This document shows positions 19,304-27,951 of a stretch of 64,000 bases of DNA, in pieces. Position 1 is the first letter of the stretch, and each line of letters opens with the position of its first letter. The DNA lies in NCBI GenBank assembly GCA_963728495.1, contig CAVSKI010000009.1, forward strand, positions 248,001-312,000, given 5' to 3'. The notes beneath the pieces were generated by a model, which was not told the origin of the DNA, searched no databases, and saw only the letters and a list, made by a program, of their open reading frames with translations. This DNA is from JACVRW01 sp963728495 (GTDB taxonomy: Bacteria; Actinomycetota; Thermoleophilia; Solirubrobacterales; Thermoleophilaceae). The position numbers and the translations under genes were made by a program.

Positions 19304-20647
19304 TCAGCCGGAACCGCTGGACCCGGACCCGGAACCGCTGTCGCCTGAGTCGGACCCGGAGCCGCTGTCGCCTGAGTCGGAACCGGAACCGGAACCGGAA
19401 CCGGAACCGCTGTCGCCGGAGTCGGACTCGCTTTCGCTGAACCCGGAGCCCGACCCGCTGCCGCTCGACCCAGAGCCCGACCCGCTGCCACTGCCACTGC
19501 CACTGCCGGAGCTGGACCCGCTGCTCGAACCCCCGCCGCTGCCGCCTCCCGACCCCGACCCGCCGTCGCTTCCGGACCCGCTCTCGCTGCCGCCGCCCGA
19601 CCCACGGCCGCTGCTGCTGCTGGGTCCTTGGCCGCCGCCGGTGTCTTCGTCCTCGTCGCGGCCCTCGTTCTCATCGCCGCCACCACGGCCGCTGCGATCC
19701 TCGCCACCACCACGTCCGCTGCGGTCTTCGCCGCCGCGCTCGCCGCCGCCCCCGCTGCTGTCGTCGCCCGTGTCGTCCCCACCGCCCCCGCCGCTCGACC
19801 CCGGCGCCGGGCCGGCGGCAGGGCTCTGCGCCTCGCGCCCGCCCGGCTCCCCGCCCGGCGCGGTCGCCTCGGATCCACCCGCCTGCGGCTCGTTCCCGCC
19901 CTCGGGCGCCACGGCCACGCCGCCCACCACGGCCCCGGTCACGAGTGCCGTCGCGCACACCTTGGCCATCACCGCGCCGGCACCCGCTCCCACGCCCAGC
20001 TCGGCCACCCGAGACGCCAGCGGCTCGGCCGGGGCGACCCAGGGCAGGCGCAGCAGCAGGCCCACGGGCACCACGGCCGTGGCGCCGGCGCGCAGGGTGT
20101 TGCGGGCGCGGTTGAGCAGCTGGCGCACCGAACCGTCGGTCACGCCCAGCTCAGAGGCGATCTCCTCGTAGGAGCGTCCCTCCAGCTCGCGCAGCACGAT
20201 GGCCTCGCGCTGGCGCTGCGGGAGCGCCTGCACGGCATCCAGCACCTCGCGCAACCCCTGGGTCCGCTCGAGCGCCTGGTCGGGGCGTTCGACGCCGTCG
20301 ATGCGCTCGTCGAGCTCGCTGTGGAGCAACCCTCGGTCGCGCAGGGCGTTGAGTGATGCGTTGTGGGCGATCCGGTACAGCCAGGGGCGCAGGTTGAGCG
20401 CCGCGTCGTCGCGAAGCATCGCCTCGTAGGCGCTGACGAACGACTGCTGCACCGCGTCCTCGGCCCGCTCATGCGGAAGGAAGCGCTCGGTGTAGCGCAG
20501 CAGAGCGGCCCGGTAGCGCGACACGATGGTCTCGAAGGCCGGCTCGTATCCAGCCCGCACGAGATCCACCAGACGCGTGTCGGTTTGCGTGGCCAGGACC
20601 GGCCGGCGGGCCAGTCGGGCGGGTGCGATCAGCGTCTCGGGTGTCAT
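19304..20647 (-). CDS. ECF-type sigma factor with membrane segment and Ser/Gly/Asp-rich tail
   Basis: 447 residues from ATG 20647. Residues 1-170 form a sigma70 region 2 (YRAALLRYTERFLPHERAEDAVQQSFVSAYEAM, LRPWLYRIAHNASLNALRD) and region 4 (LPQRQREAIVLRELEGRSYEEIASELGVTDGSVRQLLNRAR). A basic linker and a likely membrane helix (VMAKVCATALVTGAVVGGVAVA, about 225-250) follow. The last 190 residues are low-complexity acidic Ser/Gly/Asp repeats. If the helix inserts, the tail would be extracytoplasmic and the sigma domain would be tethered. No anti-sigma gene is next to it. The fusion is visible; the tethering is inference. Confidence 0.85.
   Translation of the reverse strand: MTPETLIAPARLARRPVLATQTDTRLVDLVRAGYEPAFETIVSRYRAALLRYTERFLPHERAEDAVQQSFVSAYEAMLRDDAALNLRPWLYRIAHNASLNALRDRGLLHSELDERIDGVERPDQALERTQGLREVLDAVQALPQRQREAIVLRELEGRSYEEIASELGVTDGSVRQLLNRARNTLRAGATAVVPVGLLLRLPWVAPAEPLASRVAELGVGAGAGAVMAKVCATALVTGAVVGGVAVAPEGGNEPQAGGSEATAPGGEPGGREAQSPAAGPAPGSSGGGGGDDTGDDSSGGGGERGGEDRSGRGGGEDRSGRGGGDENEGRDEDEDTGGGQGPSSSSGRGSGGGSESGSGSDGGSGSGGGSGGGSSSGSSSGSGSGSGSGSGSGSSGSGSGSGFSESESDSGDSGSGSGSGSGSDSGDSGSGSDSGDSGSGSGSSGSG
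19335..19625 (-). repeat. Repetitive DNA encoding the Ser/Gly/Asp tail
   Basis: Tandem units of 27 bases (CCGCTGTCGCCTGAGTCGGA at 19335 and 19362) are followed by a run of GGAACC hexamers (about 19382-19409) and looser 6- and 18-base repeats. They encode SGSDSGDSG-type units. Such DNA varies in copy number by slippage and is prone to assembly collapse. Confidence 0.75.
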
Positions 20648-20716
20648 GGCGTAGCTGTTCTGAAGGTAGAACACACCGCAGGGCGAAAGCTCACGCTCCT
20701 GCCACCCTTCAGCCCG

Positions 20717-21745
20717 ATGCGCTCACTGCTCCTCGCCCTGTTCGCCGTCCTCGCACTCACGCCGGCCACGGCTGCCGCCGCCCCGGATCCGGTGGACCAC
20801 TCACAGCCGCGGGCTCCCGACGGGACTCCGATCTGCGCGTCGTGGGTGCACGATCGCCACACCGTCGAGCGCGGCGGCAGGCTCTGGCCCACCTGGCATC
20901 CCCCGCGAGACCCCCGCTATCGCTGCGCCTTCGGCCACGAGCACGGATCGAATCCGCGCGCCTTTCGCTACTTCCGGAGGGCGGGCATGCCCGCCCTGGG
21001 ACCGATCGGCGCCTATGCGGGCAGCGACGAGGCGCACGCCGGCTTCAAGGTCTTCGTGGCCAACGAGGATCGCAGGGGCCTGGCCTGGATGATCGTCTTG
21101 CATCAGGGCTCGGGTTCGCCGCGGCGAGGGCTCGTTCGCTTCCACTCGCTGGAGAGCTGGGTCTTCAGGAACACGGGTGGGCGGCTGGCCGCCCACACGC
21201 GCACGATGGCCGACTTCGGCGAGGCGATCGCCAACTGCCCGGGAGCGAAGCGAGCCGCCACCATGAGGCTCCTGCCCAACCCACGCTGCGAATCCGTCTA
21301 CGAGGAGTGGGCCACGAGGGTCGACGTGGGTGGCGTCTTCGGCCTGAGCCCGGCGTTCGCCATCGACAACGCGATCACCCAGTTCGATCCCGCCGACTCG
21401 GGACGCGTGAGCTTCAACAAGCGCTTCGCCTGCGGCCCCGGCGATCCCGCCGGCTGGGACTCGTACTGCAAGGGCGACAAGCGCACGCTGCTGCACCCGC
21501 AGTGGACCCTGCGCAACGGAGGGCGCTCGCGCTTTCGCACCGATGCGTACGGGAGGCGGGCGGGCGCCGGGCTGCTCCAGGTGGTGTCGAAACGCATCCG
21601 GATCGATCAGTCCGGCGAATGCTGCGGCGCCGAGAACGCCTTCGTGATGGAGCGCCCCAGCGACGGCGGCCTCTACCGCGCCGGCCGCGGCCTCAACTCG
21701 AAGAACTTCGAGTGGCCCGGCTACTGCGTGCTGCGCACGAATTAG
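20717..21745 (+). CDS. Secreted protein of unknown function
   Basis: 342 residues. The ATG at 20717 opens a clear signal peptide (MRSLLLALFAVLALTPATAAAA); the frame is open much further upstream, but over the sigma gene on the other strand. The mature part is rich in Trp, His and Cys (eight or more Cys, suggesting disulfides) with patches such as RCAFGHEHGSNPRAFRYF, VLHQGSGSPRRGLVRFHSLE and RIRIDQSGECCGAENAFVMERP. I do not recognise the family. It may bind or act on extracellular material. It is divergent from the sigma gene (70-base gap), so it could be one of its targets; that is inference. Confidence 0.75.
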   Translation: MRSLLLALFAVLALTPATAAAAPDPVDHSQPRAPDGTPICASWVHDRHTVERGGRLWPTWHPPRDPRYRCAFGHEHGSNPRAFRYFRRAGMPALGPIGAYAGSDEAHAGFKVFVANEDRRGLAWMIVLHQGSGSPRRGLVRFHSLESWVFRNTGGRLAAHTRTMADFGEAIANCPGAKRAATMRLLPNPRCESVYEEWATRVDVGGVFGLSPAFAIDNAITQFDPADSGRVSFNKRFACGPGDPAGWDSYCKGDKRTLLHPQWTLRNGGRSRFRTDAYGRRAGAGLLQVVSKRIRIDQSGECCGAENAFVMERPSDGGLYRAGRGLNSKNFEWPGYCVLRTN

Positions 21746-21755
21746 GCTCCGGCCC

Positions 21756-22502
21756 GTGGAGTTGCTCTTCCCCGAACGGCGGCGGACATCCCCCGACCAG
21801 CTCGTCTCGGGCCTGCGGCTCGGAGATGACGCGCCGGCCGAGCGTCCCTATCTGGCCCTCAACATGGTCTCGAGCCTCGACGGCAAGGCAACGATCGAAT
21901 GGCGCACGAAGGGCCTCTCGACCGAGCTCGACCGCCAGCTGTTCCACAATCTGCGCACCCAGGTAGATGCCGTGATGGTGGGGGCGGGGACGGCGCGGCT
22001 GGAGCGCTACGGGCGTATGGCGAAGTCGGAAGAACTGCGCGACAAGCGCGAGCGCGAAGGCCTGTCACGCGACCCGCTCGCCGTGGTGGTGAGCGGACGG
22101 CTCGACCTGCCCGCCGACCTGCCGCTGCTCCACGAGCCCGAGCAGAAGGTGGTGATCGCCACGGCATCCGACGCGCTGCTGCCCGGCTTGGGCGATCAGG
22201 TCGAGTACGCCCGCACGCGCGATGACCTTCCGGTGCTGATGGCGCTCCTGCGCGAAGAGCACGGGATTCGCTCGGTGCTGTGCGAGGGCGGTCCCACGCT
22301 CAACTCGTTCCTGCTGGCGGCGGGGCTGGTCGACGAGCTGTTTCTCACCCTCAACCCCAAGCTGGCCGGCGGAGCGGCGGCGCTGACGATCGTGGCCGGC
22401 CGCGAGCTGGTGGAGCCGGCGGAGCTGTCGCTGATATCGGTGGCGGAGGGGGGAGGGGACCTTTTCACGCGCTGGCGCGTGCAGAAACCCTTGCAACCGT
22501 AG
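21756..22502 (+). CDS. RibD C-terminal / dihydrofolate-reductase-like pyrimidine reductase
   Basis: 248 residues from GTG 21756. The fold signature of the RibD_C family is present: LNMVSSLDGKATI near the N-terminus, DAVMVGAGTARLE, and the C-terminal LCEGGPTLNSFLLAAGLVDELFLTLNPKLAGG. These enzymes reduce the ribosylamino-pyrimidine in riboflavin synthesis or related substrates with NAD(P)H. The deaminase half of RibD is absent, and no other rib genes are nearby, so the substrate is uncertain. The gene lies 10 bases after a secreted-protein gene. Confidence 0.85.
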   Translation: MELLFPERRRTSPDQLVSGLRLGDDAPAERPYLALNMVSSLDGKATIEWRTKGLSTELDRQLFHNLRTQVDAVMVGAGTARLERYGRMAKSEELRDKREREGLSRDPLAVVVSGRLDLPADLPLLHEPEQKVVIATASDALLPGLGDQVEYARTRDDLPVLMALLREEHGIRSVLCEGGPTLNSFLLAAGLVDELFLTLNPKLAGGAAALTIVAGRELVEPAELSLISVAEGGGDLFTRWRVQKPLQP

Positions 22503-22509
22503 GGTTTCT
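22483..22509 (+). terminator. Hairpin over the stop codon of the RibD-like gene
   Basis: AGAAACCCT and AGGGTTTCT are a perfect 9-bp inverted repeat around a 9-base loop; the TAG stop lies at the loop-stem border. No T-run follows. Confidence 0.45.
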
Positions 22510-22510
22510 C

Positions 22511-22537
22511 GGGGTCCATGCGCTAGACATGGACCCC
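22511..22537 (+). promoter_or_regulatory. Hairpin covering the ftsE start codon
   Basis: GGGGTCCATG and CATGGACCCC are a perfect 10-bp inverted repeat with a 7-base loop. The right arm contains the first possible ftsE ATG (22529). In RNA this would hide the start; in DNA it could be an operator. It follows the previous hairpin by one base. Confidence 0.45.
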
Positions 22538-23362
22538 CGCATGACCACAGCCAACACAAAGCCGTCCGGGCGGTTCGCCCGCAAGCAGGCACCAGCGGTC
22601 GACGTGCCTGTGGTCCGCTTCGACGACGTGACCAAGATCTACGACGGCGGCTCCGTCGGCCTCGAGGGCGCCTCGATGAGGATCGGCCGAGGCGAGTTCG
22701 TCTTTCTGGTCGGCCCCACCGGCTGCGGCAAGTCGACCTGCATTCGCCTGCTGATGAAGGAGCTCGAGCCGAGCAAGGGCGAGATCGAGATTGCCGGCCG
22801 CACGCTGAGCGACATGCCTCGCAATCGCGTACCCCACCTGCGTCGCAACATCGGCGTGGTCTTCCAGGACTACAAGCTCCTGCCCAACCGCACCGTCTAC
22901 GACAACGTGGCCTATTCGCTGCAGGTAATCGGCGAAGCGCGCCAGGAGATCCGCCGCAAGGTGCCGGACATCCTGCGTCTGGTGGGCCTGTCCACGAAGC
23001 TGCACAACTTCCCCGACGAGTTGTCGGGCGGCGAGCAGCAGCGCGTTTCGATTGCACGCGCGTTCGTCAACCACCCGCCGCTGCTTCTCGCCGACGAGCC
23101 CACCGGCAACCTCGATCCCGAGACGTCAATTGGGATCATGCAGCTGATCTACCGCATCAACCGCACCGGCACCACCGTGGTCGTGGCCACACACGACAAC
23201 GAGATGGTCGACAAGATGCGCCGGCGCGTGGTCGAGCTGCGCGAGGGGCGCATCGTGCGCGACGAGAAATCCGGCCTCTACCGCCCCGACGAGTCCACCA
23301 CGGAGTTCGCCATCCGCCTGCGCGGCGAGCTGGGCGTGGGCGTCGAGGGCCACCCGAACTAG
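22529..23362 (+). CDS. ftsE: Cell division ATP-binding protein FtsE
   Basis: 277 residues (or 273 from ATG 22541). This ABC ATPase works with FtsX to activate peptidoglycan hydrolases at the septum. Walker A GPTGCGKST, Q-loop VFQDYKLL, signature LSGGEQQR, Walker B LLLADEPTGNLDP and H-loop ATHDNEMVD are all present. It has a 30-residue N-terminal extension and a C-terminal extension of about 40 residues compared with the usual 220-230. A strong hairpin covers the first ATG. ftsX follows after 3 bases. Confidence 0.95.
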   Translation: MDPRMTTANTKPSGRFARKQAPAVDVPVVRFDDVTKIYDGGSVGLEGASMRIGRGEFVFLVGPTGCGKSTCIRLLMKELEPSKGEIEIAGRTLSDMPRNRVPHLRRNIGVVFQDYKLLPNRTVYDNVAYSLQVIGEARQEIRRKVPDILRLVGLSTKLHNFPDELSGGEQQRVSIARAFVNHPPLLLADEPTGNLDPETSIGIMQLIYRINRTGTTVVVATHDNEMVDKMRRRVVELREGRIVRDEKSGLYRPDESTTEFAIRLRGELGVGVEGHPN

Positions 23363-23365
23363 GTC

Positions 23366-24247
23366 ATGCGTCTCGGTTTCTTCTTGAGGGAGGCCCTCCG
23401 CGGCCTGCGCCGGAGCTCCGCTCCGGCGCTCGCCGCCCTGCTCACGGTCTTGCTGACAGCCCTGGTTCTGGGCGTGTTCATCCCGATCGTCCAGGCCACC
23501 ACCGGCACCGCCAACGAGGTGCGCAGCCGTGTGGCGGTCGACGTGTACGTGGCCGAATCGGCCACCCAGAAGGATGTGTCCGAGCTGGAGGGCGCGATCA
23601 CCAGGACCACCAACGTCAAGTCGGTGGAGTTCATCTCCAAGGCAGAGGCCCTCGCGCGTGCCCAGGAGAAGAACCCGCGGGCCTTCCGCGAAGGAGCCGA
23701 GCTGCTGGGGTCGAACCCGCTGCCCGCCTCGTTCCGGGTGGTTCCTGACGATCCGGACAAGATCGGCGTGATCGTCGACCGCCTCGAGGCCGGCGGTCTG
23801 GCCGCGATCGACGAAGTGCGCAACCGCGAGGAGGACACGAAGGAGATCCTGTCGGCAACCGGGCTCGTCAAGGCGCTCACCGCGGGTCTCGCGATTCTGC
23901 TCGTGTTCGCGTCGATCGCCCTGATCGCCAACACCATCCGGCTCTCGGTGTTCGCGCGCCGCCGCGAGGTCGAGGTGATGAAGCTGGTGGGCGCGACGAA
24001 CTGGTTCATCCGCTGGCCCTTCGTGATCGAGGGGGTGATCGTCGGTTTCTTCGGCGGGGTCCTTGCCGTGCTGCTGCTGACGATCGCCAAGGAGACCTTC
24101 ATCGACCCCCTCTCGGAACGCTTCGCCCTGCTGGCAGCGCCGGAGACGATCGACTTCCCGCTGCTCATCGTGGTGCTGATGCTGGCCTGCATCGCCGTGT
24201 CGGCGCTCGGCAGCGGCATCACGCTGCGCCGCTTCCTCAAAGTTTAG
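23366..24247 (+). CDS. ftsX: Cell division protein FtsX
   Basis: 293 residues: a short cytoplasmic end, TM1 (about 20-45), an extracytoplasmic domain (to about 165), then three TM helices (about 170-195, 220-245, 265-290), the normal FtsX layout. Conserved parts are LLTVLLTALVLGVFIPIV and VFARRREVEVMKLVGATNWFIRWPFVIEG. The extracellular domain would contact a cell-wall hydrolase partner. It is translationally linked to ftsE. The S41 protease gene follows after 34 bases. Confidence 0.93.
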   Translation: MRLGFFLREALRGLRRSSAPALAALLTVLLTALVLGVFIPIVQATTGTANEVRSRVAVDVYVAESATQKDVSELEGAITRTTNVKSVEFISKAEALARAQEKNPRAFREGAELLGSNPLPASFRVVPDDPDKIGVIVDRLEAGGLAAIDEVRNREEDTKEILSATGLVKALTAGLAILLVFASIALIANTIRLSVFARRREVEVMKLVGATNWFIRWPFVIEGVIVGFFGGVLAVLLLTIAKETFIDPLSERFALLAAPETIDFPLLIVVLMLACIAVSALGSGITLRRFLKV

Positions 24248-24255
24248 GGCTGCTT

Positions 24256-24267
24256 AGAGGGCCCTCT
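24256..24267. repeat. 12-bp palindrome between ftsX and the S41 protease gene
   Basis: AGAGGGCCCTCT is a perfect palindrome in the 34-base gap, flanked by TTAG on the left and CTAA on the right. Role unknown; it could be a weak terminator or a protein site. Confidence 0.3.
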
Positions 24268-24281
24268 CTAACCTCTCCTCG

Positions 24282-25448
24282 GTGCGAACCGGCTTCATCG
24301 TTCTGCTCTGTGGGCTGCTCACCCTGGCGGCGGGCATCTTCCTCGGCGGCCATCCCGAGCTGCTGCCCGGCTTTGCCCGCGATGCGCTGGTGGAGGACGA
24401 TCGGGCGCTACGGGCCGAGGTCGTCGAGACGATCGAGAACAACTTCTACAAGCCGGTCAACGAGGAGAAGATCGACGACGCGTCGCTGAAGGGCATCGTC
24501 GAGTCGCTCGACGATCCCTATTCGGCCTATATCTCTCCCAAGGAGGCGAGCGCCTTCCAGGAGGCAGTGACCGGGGAGTTCGAGGGCGTGGGCATGACCG
24601 TCGAGAAGGACGAGCGCGGGCTGCGCGTGCTCGAGGCCTTCAAGGGCGCGCCCGCGGCCGGGGCCGGCATTCAGAAGGGCGACGTGATCCTCGCCGTCGA
24701 CGGACGCTCGATCGCCGGGCTCAGCAGCACCCTCGCCACCGGGCGCATCAAGGGCCCGGCAGGATCCGAGGTGAAGCTGGAGGTGTTCTCCCCCGGCGCC
24801 GAGGACACGCGCTCCGTGGAGGTCAAGCGCGAGAAGATCGAAATCCCCACCGTGCGCGGGCGTTTGGTCGAGCGCGACGGCCGCAAGCTGGCGGTGGTGC
24901 AGCTGCGCGGCTTCTCCTCGGGTGCCCACGGTGTGCTGAAAGACGAGATCGACAAGCTGCTCGAGCAGGGGGCCGAGGGAATCGTGCTCGACCTGCGTGG
25001 CAACGGCGGAGGCCTGTTGTCCGAGGCGGTGCTCGTGTCGAGCATCTTCATCGAGGACGGTGAGATCGTGTCCGTGCGCGGGCGCTCGCGCCCCGAGCGC
25101 ACAGAAGATGCCGACGGCGACGCCATCGACGAGGACGTGCCGGTGGTCGTGCTGGTGGACGGGGGCAGCGCCAGCGCCTCCGAGATCGTTACCGGTGCCC
25201 TGCGCGACACCGACCGGGCCACCGTGGTGGGAACGAACACCTTCGGAAAGGGCCTGGTGCAGGAGGTCGAGCCGCTGTCCAACGGCGGGTTCCTCGACCT
25301 GACGGTGGCCAACTACTACCTCCCCGGCGGCAAGACGATCGGCAAGGGCGGTCTCAAGCCCCAGGTCAAGGCCAAGGACGACCCGGACACGGGGCGCGAC
25401 GAGGCTCTGCCGATAGCGCTCGAAACCCTGGTCACCGAGTCCCGTTGA
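24282..25448 (+). CDS. S41 family C-terminal processing peptidase
   Basis: 388 residues from GTG. An N-terminal hydrophobic segment (TGFIVLLCGLLTLAAGIFLGG) acts as signal or anchor, so the protease works outside the membrane. A PDZ domain (about 95-175, GVGMTVEKDERGLRVLEAFKGAPAAGAGIQKGD) precedes the S41 core with the Ser in GGSASASEIV and the Lys of the dyad in TFGKGLVQ. These proteases trim C-termini of envelope proteins. The position after ftsEX is shared with many bacteria. The stop overlaps the next start by 4 bases (TTGA). Confidence 0.93.
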   Translation: MRTGFIVLLCGLLTLAAGIFLGGHPELLPGFARDALVEDDRALRAEVVETIENNFYKPVNEEKIDDASLKGIVESLDDPYSAYISPKEASAFQEAVTGEFEGVGMTVEKDERGLRVLEAFKGAPAAGAGIQKGDVILAVDGRSIAGLSSTLATGRIKGPAGSEVKLEVFSPGAEDTRSVEVKREKIEIPTVRGRLVERDGRKLAVVQLRGFSSGAHGVLKDEIDKLLEQGAEGIVLDLRGNGGGLLSEAVLVSSIFIEDGEIVSVRGRSRPERTEDADGDAIDEDVPVVVLVDGGSASASEIVTGALRDTDRATVVGTNTFGKGLVQEVEPLSNGGFLDLTVANYYLPGGKTIGKGGLKPQVKAKDDPDTGRDEALPIALETLVTESR

Positions 25449-27169
25449 GCTCCTCCGTGCGGGGCCGCCCGGCGCGGCGGCTCGAAGCCCCGCTCGTCGC
25501 GGTGCTGGAAAAGCACGGCCGTTTCCTGGTTGGGGAGCCACTGTTTGCGCGCGGCCCACGCGTCGCGGTGGACCGCGGCGGCGCGAACGAGGGCGATTTG
25601 GTGCTCGTGGGCTCGGGGAAGCGAGGCGCCCGGGTCATTCGCCGCCTCGGCCGGCCGGACGTGGCCCGCGACGTGATCGAGGGCCTGATGCTCGACCGCG
25701 GGCTGTACCGCAGCTATCCGCGCGCGGCGGCGGCTGAGGCGGAGGGCGCCGCCGGCGAGCCCCACGCGATGGAGGGTCGTGTGGACCTGACCGGCCTACC
25801 CACCTTCACCATCGATCCCGATGACGCCCAGGACTTCGACGACGCGGTTTCCGCCCGCCAGGAGGACGGCCATATCCGGGTCTGGGTCCATATCGCCGAC
25901 GTCGGTGCGTATCTGCGTCCCGGCGGCCCACTCGAGCGCGAGGCGTTTCGGCGCGCAACCAGCGTCTACGTGCCCGGCGCGGTGGAGCCGATGCTGCCCG
26001 AGGCGCTGTCCAATCGCGCCTGCTCGCTGCGCCCGGGGGAGGAGAAGCTGGCCGTGACGGTCGAGATGGAGATGCACGGCGCCGAGCCCCGCAATGTGTC
26101 CTTCCACCGTTCGCGCGTGCGCAGTGACCGCCGCCTGACCTACACCGAGGTGGACCACATCTTCGCGGGCTCAGAACGCGCCGAGGAGCCTTGGGCGGCG
26201 CCGCTCGAAGCCGCCCGCGAGGTTGCGCGCGCTCTCGCCGAGAAACGCGACGCGCTCGAGATCGGCGCGCCCGAGCCCCACTTCGAGTTCGACTCCGAGG
26301 GCCATGTCACGGCCGTCCGTTTCGAGTCCCAGAGCGAGTCTCACGGCCTGATCGAGCAACTGATGATCCTCGCCAACGAGCAGGTGGCCGGTTACCTAGC
26401 CGATCGTCGGCTTCCCACTCTCTACCGCGTGCACGAGCGCCCCGAGCCTACCTCGGTCACTTTTCTCGTCGAGCAGCTGGCGAGCCTCGACATCTCCACG
26501 CCTCCCCTACCGAGGAACATGACGCCCCAGCAGGCGGCAGACCTGATGGCGGAGATCTCAAGGAGCGTCGCTCGGCAGGCAGAGGGGCGGCGGGCGTTCG
26601 GGATCCTGGTGCTGCGCGCGCTCAAGCAGGCCTTCTACACGCCGCGCAACCTGGGTCACGCCGGGCTGGCCAGCCCCCGCTACTGCCATTTCACCTCGCC
26701 GATCCGACGCTATCCCGATGTCATTGCCCACCGCGCGCTGCTGCAGGGCCTCGGTCTCGACAGCGCCGCTTCCCCGGCTCACGAGCTGGATGAGGCGGGT
26801 GTGCTCTGCTCGGCGGCTGAGCGCGCCGCCATGCAGGTCGAGCGGGCGGCGGACGACATCTGCCTGGCCTTCCTGCTCGAGCGCCGCCTGAGCGAGGCCG
26901 ATCCGTCCGCTCCGCCCGTGTTTGCCGGCGAGGTGATGGGCCTGATCGAGAAGGGAGCCTTTGTGCGTTTCGGCGAGGAGGGCTTCGAGGGGCTGCTGCC
27001 CGCGCGCCGCATGCGCGGCTGGTGGGAGCTCAACGAGCTGAACACCGCTCTGGTGGCCGACGGGTCGGGGAAGGAGCTGCGCCTGGGCGACCGGGTCGAG
27101 GTGACGGTGGACCGCGTGGAAACAGCCCGCGGACGAGTCGACCTCGCTCCTGCCGAGTCATACTCGTAG
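25445..27169 (+). CDS. rnr: RNase II/R-type 3'-5' exoribonuclease
   Basis: 574 residues from TTG 25445, which overlaps the previous stop (an alternative GTG is at 25457). The RNB catalytic domain has the metal-binding Asp cluster in FTIDPDDAQDFDDAVSA and the conserved FCHFTSPIRRYPD-like segment (RYCHFTSPIRRYPDVIAHRAL). The C-terminus is an S1-like RNA-binding domain (FAGEVMGLIEKGAFVRFGEEGFEGLLPARRM). At 574 residues it is shorter than E. coli RNase R (813), with a reduced cold-shock N-terminus. The position directly before smpB supports an RNase R-like role in trans-translation. Confidence 0.9.
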   Translation: MSSSVRGRPARRLEAPLVAVLEKHGRFLVGEPLFARGPRVAVDRGGANEGDLVLVGSGKRGARVIRRLGRPDVARDVIEGLMLDRGLYRSYPRAAAAEAEGAAGEPHAMEGRVDLTGLPTFTIDPDDAQDFDDAVSARQEDGHIRVWVHIADVGAYLRPGGPLEREAFRRATSVYVPGAVEPMLPEALSNRACSLRPGEEKLAVTVEMEMHGAEPRNVSFHRSRVRSDRRLTYTEVDHIFAGSERAEEPWAAPLEAAREVARALAEKRDALEIGAPEPHFEFDSEGHVTAVRFESQSESHGLIEQLMILANEQVAGYLADRRLPTLYRVHERPEPTSVTFLVEQLASLDISTPPLPRNMTPQQAADLMAEISRSVARQAEGRRAFGILVLRALKQAFYTPRNLGHAGLASPRYCHFTSPIRRYPDVIAHRALLQGLGLDSAASPAHELDEAGVLCSAAERAAMQVERAADDICLAFLLERRLSEADPSAPPVFAGEVMGLIEKGAFVRFGEEGFEGLLPARRMRGWWELNELNTALVADGSGKELRLGDRVEVTVDRVETARGRVDLAPAESYS

Positions 27170-27170
27170 G

Positions 27171-27644
27171 ATGGCCAAGAAGAGAAAACGCAAGGCCGCT
27201 GCGGGCGATGTGGCCACGAATCGCCGGGCGGCGTTTCGCTTCAACCTGCTCGAGAGGATCGAGTGCGGCATCGAGCTGCGAGGGTCGGAGGTCAAGTCCC
27301 TGCGCAGCGGATCTGTCCAGCTCAAGGACGCGTACGCGGAGGTACAGGACGGCGAGGTGTGGCTGCGCAACATGCACATCGCTCCCTACGAGCCGGCGCG
27401 CGACGGCCATGATCCCGAGCGCCCGCGCAAGCTGCTCCTTCACCGGCGCGAGATCGAGCGCCTGATCGGTAAGACGGCCGAGCGCGGCTTCACGCTCGTG
27501 CCGACGCGCGTGTACTTCAGCGGGCCGCGGGCGAAGGTCGAGTTGGCGGTTGCCCAGGGCAAGGACCTGTACGACAAGCGGCGCGCGCTCAAGGACCGTG
27601 AGCAGAAGCGCGAGATGCAGCGAGCGCTCTCCGAGCGTTACTGA
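27171..27644 (+). CDS. smpB: SsrA-binding protein SmpB
   Basis: 157 residues; the ATG lies one base after the rnr stop. SmpB binds the tRNA-like end of tmRNA and fills the decoding centre of stalled ribosomes. Typical features are NRRAAFRFNLLERIECGIELRGSEVKSLRSGSVQLKDAY and the basic C-terminal tail (YDKRRALKDREQKREMQRALSERY) that forms a helix in the mRNA channel. Its RNA partner, ssrA, is 3.6 kb downstream on the same strand. Confidence 0.97.
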   Translation: MAKKRKRKAAAGDVATNRRAAFRFNLLERIECGIELRGSEVKSLRSGSVQLKDAYAEVQDGEVWLRNMHIAPYEPARDGHDPERPRKLLLHRREIERLIGKTAERGFTLVPTRVYFSGPRAKVELAVAQGKDLYDKRRALKDREQKREMQRALSERY

Positions 27645-27714
27645 GCCGGCGCGTACCAGACACCGCCCTGCTGCGCTCATCGAGCGCACCGCAACAGCCG
27701 AGATCTACAATGGC

Positions 27715-27951
27715 ATGACGTTGGTCTTGATCTTCGCCCTGATTGCCGTGCTCGTAACCGTTTTCTGCCTGGTGCTCGGCCTGGCTGCCGCGCGCCGCGC
27801 CGATACCGGCCCGGACCCGCTCGAGTGGCTGATAGATCTGCGCAGCCCCAGCGGATCGCGCTTCTTCCCCAACAGGGAGTCAGCCCGCGAGTTCGTGGAC
27901 GACCTCGACGAGGTCAGCGATCGAGACCGCGATCGGCCGCCCATCGGGTGA
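27715..27951 (+). CDS. Small single-pass membrane protein
   Basis: 78 residues. It has one strong membrane helix at the N-terminus (MTLVLIFALIAVLVTVFCLVLGLAAA) followed by a charged cytoplasmic tail rich in Asp and Arg. I do not recognise a family. Coding is supported by codon pattern and start position, but there is no clear ribosome-binding site. The last 38 bases overlap the end of the convergent regulator gene. Confidence 0.5.
   Translation: MTLVLIFALIAVLVTVFCLVLGLAAARRADTGPDPLEWLIDLRSPSGSRFFPNRESAREFVDDLDEVSDRDRDRPPIG

Noticed and set aside
19335..19625. Tandem repeats as a CRISPR array
   Set aside because: Units are short, contiguous without spacers and in frame with the sigma factor tail.
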